This document shows positions 1 through 8,455 of a DNA stretch of 64,000 bases, one piece after another. The stretch is from positions 1 through 64,000 of the forward strand of contig NZ_JADEXZ010000025.1 in NCBI RefSeq assembly GCF_015206815.1. Direction: 5' to 3'. The stretch is from Fortiea sp. LEGE XX443 (GTDB taxonomy: Bacteria > Cyanobacteriota > Cyanobacteriia > Cyanobacteriales > Nostocaceae). Within the stretch, counting starts at the first letter, position 1. Each line of letters starts with the position of its first letter. A program made the position numbers and the translations under genes. A model generated the notes under the pieces. It made no database searches and had not been told where the DNA came from. It was given only the letters and a program-made list of their open reading frames with translations.

Positions 1-1
1 C

Positions 2-1225
2 TCTTCCAAGTCGCTAAAGCCAGAAGATATCGGCTTTCGTTTGGGGCCGAGGATTAATGCTGTTGGTCGAATTGGTGATCCGCAGACTGTGATTGATTTG
101 CTAACTACAGATGATATGGGAATTGCACTGACAAGAGCAATGCAGTGTGAACAAACAAACACCAGTCGTCAGCAAATGTGTGAGGAAATTGAACAAGAAG
201 CGATCGCTTATGTAGAAACGCAATATGTTACATCTCTACCAAATGACAGGGTATTAGTTGTTGTTCAACCTAATTGGCATCATGGTGTAATTGGTATTGT
301 TGCTTCCCGCTTGGTAGAACGCTACGGTGTTCCTGTATTCATTGGTACTTGTGAGGATGAAGGACACATTCGCGGTTCTGCACGGGGAATTCCTGAGTTT
401 CATGTGTTTGCAGCTTTAGAATACTGTCACGATTTATTAGGTAAGTTTGGCGGACACAAAGCCGCAGGAGGATTTTCTTTCGCATCTGAGAATTTACAGG
501 CGGTGCGATCGCGTTTAATTGATTTTGCCAACCAGTGCTTAGAACCGCAACACCTCAAACCACTTCTAAAAATTGATGCTCAAGCTAGTTTGAATCAAAT
601 CAATCACGAACTTTTCCAACAGCTAAATGCGCTCCATCCTTGCGGTATCGACAACCCCGACCCAATATTTTGGACACCTAATGTGCAAGTGATAGAACAG
701 AAAAATATTGGTAAAAGTGGTATCAAAGTGACACTAGCTCAAACTATCGATGATCAACAGCATACAATTAAGGCGATCGCTTGGCGTTGGCGTGATTACT
801 TCCCTCTACCACAGCGAGTAGATGTCGCTTACAAGTTGCGCGAAAATACTTTTAACGGTGAAACTTCGATTGAATTAGAATTGTTAGGCGTGAGGTTAAC
901 AACAGCATCTTCCCAAATTTTTTATACTTCGCCATCCCAGCCACTCAGAACAAATTTTCAGCACAAGCAACGTCAGTACACTTGTGGAATTTACCAAGAT
1001 AATTTTTTACCAGAACTAAGAATTAAAAATTCTGAAGGCAAAGTTTTAGTCATGCAGCCAGAAAATACAATCGGTCTACTAGGAACAAGTCGTGAAGAGG
1101 CTATAGAGGTTGATCTATCTCAACCACAGTATGACTCAATTATCCAAGCAGCACTGCAAGCATTATCATACATAAAGCAGGGAACAGGGAATAGGGAACA
1201 GGGAACAGGGTTGGAAGTTCCTTAG
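2..1225 (+). CDS. recJ: Single-stranded-DNA-specific exonuclease RecJ, C-terminal part (5' end outside window)
   Basis: The reading frame is open from base 2, so this is the 3' part of a gene that begins before the window; 407 residues are visible. RecJ degrades single-stranded DNA 5' to 3' in recombination and mismatch repair. The frame opens with the GFRLGPRINAVGR segment typical of the end of the RecJ DHH core. It continues with the DHHA1 domain, including NWHHGVIGIVASRL and GGHKAAGGF (about base 449 onward), and ends in an OB-type domain. The last residues (QGTGNREQGTG) are encoded by a heptanucleotide tandem repeat, so the natural C-terminus has probably been extended or replaced by repeat DNA. 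Confidence 0.93.
   Translation, partial: SSKSLKPEDIGFRLGPRINAVGRIGDPQTVIDLLTTDDMGIALTRAMQCEQTNTSRQQMCEEIEQEAIAYVETQYVTSLPNDRVLVVVQPNWHHGVIGIVASRLVERYGVPVFIGTCEDEGHIRGSARGIPEFHVFAALEYCHDLLGKFGGHKAAGGFSFASENLQAVRSRLIDFANQCLEPQHLKPLLKIDAQASLNQINHELFQQLNALHPCGIDNPDPIFWTPNVQVIEQKNIGKSGIKVTLAQTIDDQQHTIKAIAWRWRDYFPLPQRVDVAYKLRENTFNGETSIELELLGVRLTTASSQIFYTSPSQPLRTNFQHKQRQYTCGIYQDNFLPELRIKNSEGKVLVMQPENTIGLLGTSREEAIEVDLSQPQYDSIIQAALQALSYIKQGTGNREQGTGLEVP
1180..1210 (+). repeat. Heptanucleotide tandem repeat (GGGAACA), about 4 copies
   Basis: Four consecutive 7-base units, one with a base change, lie inside the last codons of recJ. This fits the STRR repeats of Nostocales. Because the unit is seven bases, the translated tail reads GTGNREQGTG in changing frames. 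Confidence 0.85.
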
Positions 1226-1303
1226 AATATTACTTTTCAGTAACATTTGTACCTAATTTACCCTAAATCTGCTGTAAATGCTGAGTCATGAATACTGATA
1301 TTT

Positions 1304-1337
1304 CAACTCAGCACTCAACACTCAGCACTTAGCACTC
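1304..1337. repeat. CAACTCA/GCACTCA-type short tandem repeat
   Basis: Degenerate 7-base units (CTCAGCA, CTCAACA, CTTAGCA) run right up to the stop codon of psb30. The unit is the complement of the TGCTGAG unit at 17909-17930, so both belong to one dispersed repeat family. Confidence 0.7.
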
Positions 1338-1472
1338 TTACAGGTTGCCGTTGCGAAAAGCCAAGACAAAAATTACAGCAGGGCCAGCAATGACAATTAG
1401 TGCTACAGAGAGTAGTTGGAAAATGACTTCCCAGTTGATACTTGTGAAAGTGGTGATTATACCGTCAAACAT
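1338..1472 (-). CDS. psb30: Photosystem II reaction centre protein Psb30 (Ycf12)
   Basis: A 44-residue protein read on the minus strand. It begins [16 protein letters not shown], continues into one hydrophobic helix (about residues 17-38: [20 protein letters not shown]) and ends FRNGNL. Psb30/Ycf12 is a small one-helix subunit at the edge of the photosystem II core in the thylakoid membrane. Length, single helix and the [15 protein letters not shown] ending all match the family. A strong ribosome site (GGGAGGAAAG) sits about seven bases upstream of the ATG. It is shorter than usual gene-calling cut-offs and easily missed. It is transcribed divergently from the YkgJ-family gene. Confidence 0.9.
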   Translation of the reverse strand: MFDGIITTFTSINWEVIFQLLSVALIVIAGPAVIFVLAFRNGNL

Positions 1473-1600
1473 TTTTTCTTTCCTCCCAATTATCTTAAAA
1501 CATACGATAATCAATCAGTTGCAAAACCCGCATTTGATCATATCCGGCAACGGCCTGCTATTTTTAATTTACTTAACAAAATTATAGGAAAAAATACAAA

Positions 1601-1951
1601 ATGGCAACATGGCAATGTGTCAAGCAATGTGGAGCCTGCTGTAATCTAGACCCAGCAGATCGCCCTGATATAGACGAGTATCTTTCACCAGAAGAATTGG
1701 AACTTTACCTAAGTATGGTGGGTGAAGGCGGATGGTGCATTAATTTCGACCATAATACAAGAGAATGCCAGATTTACCCGAACCGTCCGCGTTTCTGTCG
1801 CGTAGAAACAGAAGCATTTCAGGATATGTATGGTATTGAGCCAGAAGAACTTAATGATTTTGCTATAGATTGCTGTCGCCAACAAATTGAAGGGGTATAT
1901 GGCGATCGCTCTCTGGAAATGTTGCGTTTCGACAAAGCTGTGGGTATTTAA
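1601..1951 (+). CDS. YkgJ-family cysteine cluster protein
   Basis: A 116-residue soluble protein. Its N-terminus carries Cys6, Cys10, Cys13 and Cys14 (CVKQCGACC), followed by the WC, ECQIYPNRPRFCR and DCC cysteines that define the YkgJ/UPF0153 family. Members are thought to bind zinc or an iron-sulfur cluster; their biochemical role is not established. The start is the ATG placed so that the cluster begins at residue 6, as in relatives. Transcription is divergent from psb30, with about 130 bp between the two starts. Nothing in the sequence fixes the substrate. Confidence 0.85.
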   Translation: MATWQCVKQCGACCNLDPADRPDIDEYLSPEELELYLSMVGEGGWCINFDHNTRECQIYPNRPRFCRVETEAFQDMYGIEPEELNDFAIDCCRQQIEGVYGDRSLEMLRFDKAVGI

Positions 1952-2100
1952 ACTTATGTGAAGTTAGTTCTCATCTAAACAGCTATTGGTAGTGACCGTG
2001 ATAGTAACAGGGGATTTTTTGCAGTACAGTTGCAATTTATGACAACTATCTGAGAAAATGAGAAAAATATGAAAATTATCTAGGAATAAAACTACTGCCT

Positions 2101-2529
2101 GTGAAACTTGACTCTGCACCTGTCACCCTTTTTGGCATAACTGAGAATATAAGCCAGCCAGAACCAACAGAAAGTTCTCAATCCCATCTAGCTACTACAA
2201 TTCTTGAGCCAGTTCAGCCGGTAGTTACTGATAGTTCTAAAAAGCCGGAATCAGTTGTTGCTGTATTCGCTACTACTTTCGTTACTATCTTTCTCGCAGA
2301 AATTGGTGATAAAACCCAGCTATCAACCCTATTAATGAGTGCAGAGTCTCATTCACCCTGGGTAGTATTTCTAGGTTCAGGAGCAGCATTAATTACAAGC
2401 AGTCTACTAGGTGTCCTTTTGGGTAGTTGGGTATCTAAGCGCTTCAGTCCCAAAACCTTAGACAAATCAGCCGGGTTGATGTTGCTGTTGATTTCCCTCA
2501 CCCTGTTTTGGGATGTACTGCACGGTTAA
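2101..2529 (+). CDS. hmx1: GDT1/UPF0016 half-size manganese exporter, first gene of pair
   Basis: A 142-residue protein with a GTG start. A hydrophilic stretch of about 50 residues is followed by three membrane helices (about 52-66, 80-107, 118-140). The family signature E-x-G-D-K-T lies at residues 67-72 (EIGDKTQ). GDT1/TMEM165/Mnx proteins export Mn2+ or Ca2+ and usually carry two signature copies in one chain of about 200 residues. Here each copy sits in its own gene, so this protein must pair with the product of the next gene, 42 bp downstream, to make a full exchanger. I recall such hemi-exchangers in Anabaena being named Hmx1/Hmx2; the symbol rests on that analogy. Confidence 0.85.
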   Translation: MKLDSAPVTLFGITENISQPEPTESSQSHLATTILEPVQPVVTDSSKKPESVVAVFATTFVTIFLAEIGDKTQLSTLLMSAESHSPWVVFLGSGAALITSSLLGVLLGSWVSKRFSPKTLDKSAGLMLLLISLTLFWDVLHG

Positions 2530-2571
2530 TTAACAGTCTTCACCATTCCCTATTCCTTACTCCCAAATATT

Positions 2572-2874
2572 ATGGATTGGCATCTTTTAGGACTAAGCTT
2601 TATTACAGTCTTTTTATCAGAATTAGGTGACAAAAGCCAGTTAGCCGCGATCGCGCTTTCAAGTCGTGGTCAATCTCAGAAGGCTGTATTTTTTGGCACA
2701 GCAGGCGCACTGCTATTGACAAGCTTCTTAGGTGCGTTAGCAGGGGGAGCCGTATCAGAATTATTACCTACACGGATATTAAAAGCGATCGCGGCTGTTG
2801 GTTTTGCAATCCTGGCCTTACGTCTATTATTTTTTAACAACGAAGAATCACAAGATTCTGAACAGATCCCGTAA
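2572..2874 (+). CDS. hmx2: GDT1/UPF0016 half-size manganese exporter, second gene of pair
   Basis: A 100-residue, almost wholly hydrophobic protein with three predicted helices and the signature ELGDKS at residues 17-22, near the end of the first helix. It lacks the hydrophilic N-terminal extension of its upstream partner. In full-length Mnx/GDT1 proteins the two acidic E-x-G-D motifs face each other in an inverted repeat and form the metal site, so this gene plausibly supplies the second half. It is followed by a hairpin terminator at 2897-2932, which supports a two-gene operon. The likely role is keeping cytosolic or lumenal Mn2+ in range for photosystem II. Confidence 0.85.
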   Translation: MDWHLLGLSFITVFLSELGDKSQLAAIALSSRGQSQKAVFFGTAGALLLTSFLGALAGGAVSELLPTRILKAIAAVGFAILALRLLFFNNEESQDSEQIP

Positions 2875-2896
2875 ATCTCTCATTTATATACATTAA

Positions 2897-2932
2897 AAAG
2901 GCGTAAAAACTATAGTTAATCTTTGCGCCTTT
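2897..2932 (+). terminator. Stem-loop terminator after the hmx pair
   Basis: AAAGGCGTAAA pairs with TTTGCGCCTTT (11 bp, one G-U) around a 14-base loop, 22 bp after the hmx2 stop. The stem itself ends in a T run. Confidence 0.55.
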
Positions 2933-3068
2933 GCCTTAGATTTAAGCTTTTCTTTAAGACTGGTAGATATCTAATGATAAAACAGTTGATGTCGCATAAT
3001 TGCGGCATGATTTTGGCATCTGCATCAACAATAATCACCGCGTCTGTGCGTCAGCCTTAATCATTCCA

Positions 3069-3560
3069 TTATTCAGCCTGCATCCGCCAACATTGATTTA
3101 ACAATATCCCACCAGTCATAAGTTTGAGAATTTCTAACACCCAGTAACCACCGTGCAGTAAATTCATGGTTGCTGGAACTGCAACTTCGTCAAACATATT
3201 GAGATGAACTCCTGCTGCACACATTTGTGGAGTCAAGAAATAAGTTTCTAGCAGAGATATAGTTAGCAATGCAATAGCGAAAACAATGGTATTAGGATGC
3301 CAGTATGTTTTGGTTTTACTTAAAGCCAATACACCAGTTAAAACTACGGCAGCAGATAACAATTCGATGCGATTAAAATTCCAAAAAATTGCATAGCCAG
3401 CTGTTGTAAAACTAGCTTCGTTCATCATCCCAGAAAGATAAAGGCTAGGCATAATTACCCAATCTAAAACTAGACTAGCACCTAGCCAAAAGCCCAAGGT
3501 CAATAGAATGGCGGGTTGCCAAATTGACCACTTAAATTCAACTGTAGAAAGGGTATTCAT
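3069..3560 (-). CDS. Four-helix membrane protein of unknown function
   Basis: I do not recognise a characterised family. The 163-residue product has four hydrophobic segments (about 14-36, 60-80, 88-108 and 135-155) joined by short loops, so it is an integral membrane protein with few soluble parts. It has no signal sequence or catalytic motif. A loop between helices 3 and 4 holds TPQMCAAGVHLNMFDE, which contains the only clustered polar residues. The start ATG follows an AT-rich leader. The gene stands alone, transcribed towards the hmx genes and divergently from the DUF2808 gene. Confidence 0.7.
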   Translation of the reverse strand: MNTLSTVEFKWSIWQPAILLTLGFWLGASLVLDWVIMPSLYLSGMMNEASFTTAGYAIFWNFNRIELLSAAVVLTGVLALSKTKTYWHPNTIVFAIALLTISLLETYFLTPQMCAAGVHLNMFDEVAVPATMNLLHGGYWVLEILKLMTGGILLNQCWRMQAE

Positions 3561-3849
3561 GATATGAAATAATTGCTTATCTTGATACTCTTAGTGTCTA
3601 ACTTAAATAGTTACTTTGACAACAAATATCAATTAACATTTACAAATTAGTGTGAACTATGATGATAAAATTAGTAACAAAAATGTAAAGAAAAGTAAAA
3701 AATAAGTTTACTTGCAAAATTAAACTAGTGAGATACCTGGAATAAGAACATATGTTGCTGTAGTAATTCAGCACCGAGTACTACTGAAACAATGCAGTCT
3801 TGACGCACTCAATATACAATATTAATTAAGTAATTATTCAGTAAAAGTC

Positions 3850-4437
3850 ATGCGTCCTAGAATATTGTTAGGTGCAGCGATCGCCAGCATAACCCTAACT
3901 ATGGGGTATCTCCTGCCACAGAGTTATGCAATTCAATTACGAGATGGCACAGTGTATTTTGCACAACCACCGCGTTTACTTGATGCAATCACTACCTACA
4001 ACGCGGTTTATGCTGTGGGTGCGACATATTACTTTACCATCAGCTTGCCAGAAAATGCCGGAGAACCACTACAAAGTCTAACGATTAACCAGAACGACGG
4101 ATTTGATAATATTGACTATGATTTGAACAAAAGTGTTGCTTTTGAAGGTAAGCCTTCCAGCAAAAGACAAAAGATCGGATTACAAAATGTAACTCGCGAT
4201 CGCAAAACACGAACTGTCACTCTCACATTTGACCAACCTGTGTCTCCAGGCAAAACAATTACAGTTGGTCTCAAACCCTGGCAAAATCCAAGCAGTGGCG
4301 GTGCGTATCTGTTTGGAGTTACAGCTTTTCCGCCAGGAGAAAAATCCCACGGTCAATTTCTAGGATTTGGACGACTGCATTTTTACAGTAGTGGTGACTC
4401 AGCTTTCCGACCTGGTTTTCGTAGCTTTTGGCGATAG
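3850..4437 (+). CDS. DUF2808 domain-containing exported protein
   Basis: A 195-residue protein with an N-terminal signal sequence (basic MRPR, hydrophobic core to about residue 22, then SYAIQL). The rest is the cyanobacterial DUF2808 domain: the FAQPPRLLDA and TYYFTISLPENAGEPL segments, a SLTINQ strand, and a beta-rich C-terminus with a GGAYLFGVTAFPPG motif. The family is periplasmic or envelope-associated and has no known biochemical activity. The gene is monocistronic. It is followed at once by a heptanucleotide repeat and by the convergent cyclase gene. Confidence 0.85.
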   Translation: MRPRILLGAAIASITLTMGYLLPQSYAIQLRDGTVYFAQPPRLLDAITTYNAVYAVGATYYFTISLPENAGEPLQSLTINQNDGFDNIDYDLNKSVAFEGKPSSKRQKIGLQNVTRDRKTRTVTLTFDQPVSPGKTITVGLKPWQNPSSGGAYLFGVTAFPPGEKSHGQFLGFGRLHFYSSGDSAFRPGFRSFWR

Positions 4438-4446
4438 ATGGAGATA

Positions 4447-4476
4447 GGTTACAGGTTACAGGTTACAGGTTACAGG
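4447..4476. repeat. GGTTACA heptanucleotide tandem repeat, 4 copies
   Basis: Four perfect GGTTACA units plus GG lie between the convergent DUF2808 and cyclase genes. The same unit recurs at 55972-56000. Confidence 0.9.
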
Positions 4477-4517
4477 AAAAAATGTGTGTGATTAATTCTG
4501 TCCGATTACTTTCCTAA

Positions 4518-7103
4518 TTACTTCTCATTAAATGTCCATACTCCATCATCCCAATCTGAAATGGTTGGTGGTGACTGTAACCAATGCTGACAACGCAGAA
4601 GATGTAACATCGAGGCTTTGTCTTGGTTGTCAAATGCTAAAACTTTCGCAAATTCAGCCCTAGCATAGGTAAACTGACGCTTGAGGTAGTATTCACGACC
4701 TTTGTGATAGTGTTCGATGACTGACATTTTTTCGCTCTGAATTGGATCAGAACGTAAACCTACTAATTCATATATCGATACCGGCTCATTTCTGCCTTTA
4801 ACGCGAATGTAATCTAATTCTCTTGCCCAAATATATTCTTGGCATGGTTTAAAAGTATTATCACTAAGGATGATGTCACAACCATACTGTTTACTGACGC
4901 TTTCTAAGCGTGAACCCAAGTTAACACCATCACCAATGGCAGTAAATTCCATTCGCTTACTTGAGCCAATATTTCCACTAATGACTGTATCTGAATTGAT
5001 CCCAATACCAATATTAATTTTAGGTTTATTAGCTGCGTAACGACGTTGGTTAAAATCGTGTAAACGGTGGCGCATTTCAACGGATGTTTGTACCGCCATC
5101 CAAGCGTGTTCTTCTAAAGGTAGAGGGGAACCAAACACAGCCATAATGGCATCGCCGATGTATTTATCGAGAGTACCTTTATGTTTAAAAACTGCCTCTA
5201 CCATTGATTCAAAATATTCATTCAGCATACTCACTACTTCTTCCGCTTCCAGGTTTTCTGTCAAAGTGGTGTAGCCGCGAATATCAGAAAATAAAATCGA
5301 AACTTCCTTGCGATCGCCTCCAAGTTTCGCATCATCCAATTTCAGTAATTCTTCCGCTAATTCCTGGGTCATGTAGCGGTACATCGTACTCTTGAGGCGT
5401 TTTTCATCGCTAATATCTTCCATCACCACCAGTGCGCCTCTTACTTGCTGTTGGTCGCTGGCATCAGCAATGGAATTAATTGATAAATTAATACTGTGCT
5501 GTTCAGTGTCAGTATTTACAAGTGTGCGATCAGGATAATACTGCTGGCGGCGTTTGAGGTCATTCGCATGTAAGGCATCTTGACACCATTTACTAAAGTC
5601 GCCTTCTTTAATAGCGATCGCATCACTAATTAATTTACCTTCCAAACGGTCTTCTGTTTCTATCCCTAAAAGGCGTTTAGCACTTTCGTTAGCGGCGATA
5701 ATTAACCCAGTTTTATCTGTAGAAATTACGCCATTAGAAAGACTCCGCAAAATATCTCGCTGCATTTGTTCTTGTTGCTTGACTGTGGCAAACAACTGTG
5801 CATTTTGCAGCGCCACTCCCGCTTGAATGTTAAAAGCTTCCATGAACTCTTCGTCGTTGCGGTCAAAACTAGCTTGGAAGCATTCAGGAGCTTTTGGCCA
5901 AGTAGCTGGATTGTAAGCTGGAAAATCACCGGATTTCTTTTTATTTACCAGCTGTGTCACACCAATCAATTCTTGATCGGCATTAAACACTGGCATACAC
6001 AATAAACTACAGGTACGATAACCATTTTGCTGGTCAATTTGTTTAGCTGTTTCCGAGTCTGGATGATCATACAAATCAAAGGGAATATTTAGGGTTTTGC
6101 CAGATACAGCTACCATACCAGCAAAACCTTTACCTATAGGGACTCGTAACTCCCTAGTAGAACCATCATCTTGAGTAATTTTCGTCCACAATTGATGGCG
6201 ATCGCGATCGATTAACCAAAGAGTACTGCGATCAGCATTCATCAGTTCCTTGGCTTCATCCATTACTCGCTTCAGGGTATCTTCTAAGTCCAGATTGCTT
6301 TGACTCAAAGATTTAATCGCCTTCATCAAAGCCGCCGCTGCTCTTTGTTTTTGCGTCGCCATATAAAAAGAGCGCGACGATTCTAAAATCAAGCGAATTG
6401 AAGGGGCAAATTCCTGAAATAATTGTTCGTCTTTGTGAGTAAAACCTATAGTATCAATGCGTTCTGCTAGTGAGGCGTTAATATTTTGTGGTGATTTTAA
6501 TTTATTTAGTAATTGTACTACTGCTACTAACCGCCCATGTTCACTTAACAGTGGCAAAGCCAGCATTGTGTAAGTGCGGTAGCCAGTGATTTTTTCTTGT
6601 GCTTGGGCAAATATCGAACGTGGATCGTTATAAAAATCGAAGGGTATATTAACTACTTGTTTTAATGTTGCGACTTCACCAGCAATCCCTTTATCAGCTG
6701 GGATGCGAATTTCTAGTGAGCGATCGCCTTCTCCTTCAGCGACAATTGACCACAATTCTTGTTTTTCTTCATCTAACAAAAATATAGTTGTCCTGTCGGC
6801 TCCCAATAATTCCCCAGTTTTAAGGGTAATAGAGTGCAACATTTCTTGCAGGATTGTTTCAAACCCATGAGAATCTAACATTGACAGGGTTTGATGGACA
6901 ATCTGTAACTTTTGCTCGACCTCAGTCACAACTTGTTTAAAAGTATCTTGAGTCAGGGGAGCAAGAAACGTCGAAATAGTTCCTTTTCTTCTGGCAAGAG
7001 CACCCACAGGGGCAGAATTGGGTTGTAATTGGTGATTTTCTTGGTTGTGAACACCAATAATTAAATCAGCGGTCTCCCCAACACTACGTTGATGCACTGT
7101 CAT
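4518..7103 (-). CDS. cyaB: cAMP-regulated adenylate cyclase, GAF-GAF-PAS-class III catalytic domain (CyaB type)
   Basis: An 861-residue soluble signalling enzyme that makes cAMP from ATP. Domain order is GAF-A (about 80-240), GAF-B (275-440), PAS (450-565) and class III cyclase (595-780). Both GAF domains keep the NKFDE nucleotide-binding signature (Asn-Lys then F-x3-D-E: 200-201 with 221-226, and 387-388 with 413-418), as in the cAMP-binding GAF tandems of Anabaena CyaB1/CyaB2. In the catalytic domain, metal residues Asp607 and Asp651, adenine-specifying Lys647 and Thr721, and transition-state Asn728/Arg732 are all present, so it should be an active adenylate rather than guanylate cyclase. 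Size and order match CyaB1/CyaB2; I cannot tell which. Confidence 0.93.
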   Translation of the reverse strand: MTVHQRSVGETADLIIGVHNQENHQLQPNSAPVGALARRKGTISTFLAPLTQDTFKQVVTEVEQKLQIVHQTLSMLDSHGFETILQEMLHSITLKTGELLGADRTTIFLLDEEKQELWSIVAEGEGDRSLEIRIPADKGIAGEVATLKQVVNIPFDFYNDPRSIFAQAQEKITGYRTYTMLALPLLSEHGRLVAVVQLLNKLKSPQNINASLAERIDTIGFTHKDEQLFQEFAPSIRLILESSRSFYMATQKQRAAAALMKAIKSLSQSNLDLEDTLKRVMDEAKELMNADRSTLWLIDRDRHQLWTKITQDDGSTRELRVPIGKGFAGMVAVSGKTLNIPFDLYDHPDSETAKQIDQQNGYRTCSLLCMPVFNADQELIGVTQLVNKKKSGDFPAYNPATWPKAPECFQASFDRNDEEFMEAFNIQAGVALQNAQLFATVKQQEQMQRDILRSLSNGVISTDKTGLIIAANESAKRLLGIETEDRLEGKLISDAIAIKEGDFSKWCQDALHANDLKRRQQYYPDRTLVNTDTEQHSINLSINSIADASDQQQVRGALVVMEDISDEKRLKSTMYRYMTQELAEELLKLDDAKLGGDRKEVSILFSDIRGYTTLTENLEAEEVVSMLNEYFESMVEAVFKHKGTLDKYIGDAIMAVFGSPLPLEEHAWMAVQTSVEMRHRLHDFNQRRYAANKPKINIGIGINSDTVISGNIGSSKRMEFTAIGDGVNLGSRLESVSKQYGCDIILSDNTFKPCQEYIWARELDYIRVKGRNEPVSIYELVGLRSDPIQSEKMSVIEHYHKGREYYLKRQFTYARAEFAKVLAFDNQDKASMLHLLRCQHWLQSPPTISDWDDGVWTFNEK

Positions 7104-7890
7104 AAGTATTTTTCTATAGCAGGATTAGACTTTAGGGATAATTAACAATGTCATTAATTTTATTTATGTGTCGCTTTTAGCCACAAATGATTGACATTAC
7201 CCACAGTTTAATCGCTCGTTGAGCCAGCGTCATCCTGCTTTACCCCTGTCTTTATCAATCCTGAGTAGGATTGATTATTGGGATGACAAATATGAGTAAT
7301 ATCCATATAATGCCCAAAACTTTGACTAAACTAACAGCCTAAATTTCTGAAAAGAAAAAAATTAGTATACTACGATAGTTTTATAGGTTTTGTGCATTTT
7401 AACTATTTGTCCTGAGTTTTCCGATGAATCTAATTTAAAGATGAGCATAGGTGAGAGACATCTGTTTATAAATAACTAAAAAACAGTTTTCTTAAATCTA
7501 TTCATAAATATCTATCTTTAGATAAATGCAATTTTTTAAAAAAAAATATAATGTTAAAAACATTTTTGTAACCTTGCTTTTTAAAGAAAAGTGACATTAT
7601 TTGCGGCTATAAGATAGCTCTAGATTCACCAATTAGATACAATTCTGACCAATGAAAACAATCTCCAGCTTGTAACCGTAAATTAAAAACTTTGACTGTC
7701 AATAATTTGCCGAAAAACCTTACTAATTTATGTGTGATTGTTAATTAATTACGGTAAACTTATCGGAATTAATGACTTAAAAAATTGATATAAAAACTTC
7801 TATTGACCACTTTAAAATCTCCGATTATTGTTATAAGTAAGTCCTAAAAAGGACGGTATTGAAGCATCAAAAAATCAGGAGAGTTTTCTT
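7104..7890. other. 787-bp AT-rich divergent intergenic region
   Basis: It separates the divergent cyclase and copper-protein genes. I see no open frame of interest and no RNA gene. Only the promoter-like pair at 7803-7831 stands out. Confidence 0.5.
7803..7831 (+). promoter_or_regulatory. Candidate promoter for the copper-protein gene
   Basis: TTGACC and TATTGT are separated by 17 bp, about 60 bp upstream of the start codon. It fits a sigma-70 type promoter but was found by eye only. Confidence 0.3.
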
Positions 7891-8253
7891 ATGATGATGA
7901 TGATGACTGAATCCATGACCTCTGAAATGCAAACCTGCATGAATGCTTGCATGGAATGTCACAAAATGTGTATGGAAACTATGACTTACTGCATGAGCAA
8001 AGGTGGTAAGCATATGGACACGAGCATGATGGGCATGATGCGGGATTGCTCTGAGATGTGCATGATGTGTATGAATATGATGATGGGTGGTTCTGAATTC
8101 ATGGGACGCACTTGTATGCTATGTGCGGAAATGTGCGATCGCTGTGCAATGGCTTGTGAAAAAATGAGTGATGATTCCAAAATGATGGAATGTGCCGCCG
8201 CCTGTCGCAAGTGTGCAGAAGCCTGTCGCTCTATGCAGATGATGCCTGCTTAA
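7891..8253 (+). CDS. Cys/Met-rich four-helix-bundle copper-binding protein (DUF326/Csp-like)
   Basis: A 120-residue protein built from helices carrying C-x3-C and C-x2-C repeats (CMNACMECHKMC, CSEMCMMC, CMLCAEMCDRC, CRKCAEAC) and unusually rich in methionine. This is the pattern of the four-helix DUF326 / copper storage protein family, where cysteines lining the bundle bind many Cu(I) ions. There is no signal peptide, so it should act in the cytosol. Five ATG codons open the frame in a row. AGGAGAG lies about eight bases before the first, which I take as the start. A strong hairpin terminator follows at 8291-8327, so the gene is monocistronic. Copper rather than another soft metal is inferred. 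Confidence 0.85.
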   Translation: MMMMMTESMTSEMQTCMNACMECHKMCMETMTYCMSKGGKHMDTSMMGMMRDCSEMCMMCMNMMMGGSEFMGRTCMLCAEMCDRCAMACEKMSDDSKMMECAAACRKCAEACRSMQMMPA

Positions 8254-8290
8254 TTTAACTACTTCGCAGAAGTTTCTCTGCAACCTATTA

Positions 8291-8327
8291 TTCAAGCGCT
8301 CAGGCTCTAGAAGTCTGGGCGCTTGAA
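8291..8327 (+). terminator. Stem-loop terminator after the copper-protein gene
   Basis: TTCAAGCGCTCAG pairs with CTGGGCGCTTGAA (13 bp, one wobble) around an 11-base loop and is followed by GTTTTG. It lies 38 bp after the stop codon. Confidence 0.75.
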
Positions 8328-8455
8328 GTTTTGTGAACCAAAAAGTCAGAATTTATTGCACAGATTCATCTCAAATGATAAGTTCAAAGCTTGCACTGAA
8401 AAAAAGTAGTCTGAAATGAAATACTTATCCTGCTGAGTCTGATGGCTAGAGGCAG

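Noticed and set aside
1345..1649. Two overlapping plus-strand frames of about 80 codons across the psb30 region
   Set aside because: They are antisense to psb30 or run into the YkgJ gene in the wrong frame, and neither encodes protein-like sequence.
1952..2100. Possible manganese (yybP-ykoY) riboswitch upstream of the hmx pair
   Set aside because: I looked for its conserved GGGGAGUAG and CCGA-type elements and did not find them; the leader is short and AT-rich.
2932..3045. A 40-codon minus-strand frame from a GTG with VIIVDADAKIMPQ
   Set aside because: It runs through the terminator hairpin, lacks a ribosome site and matches no family I know; chance or a decayed fragment.
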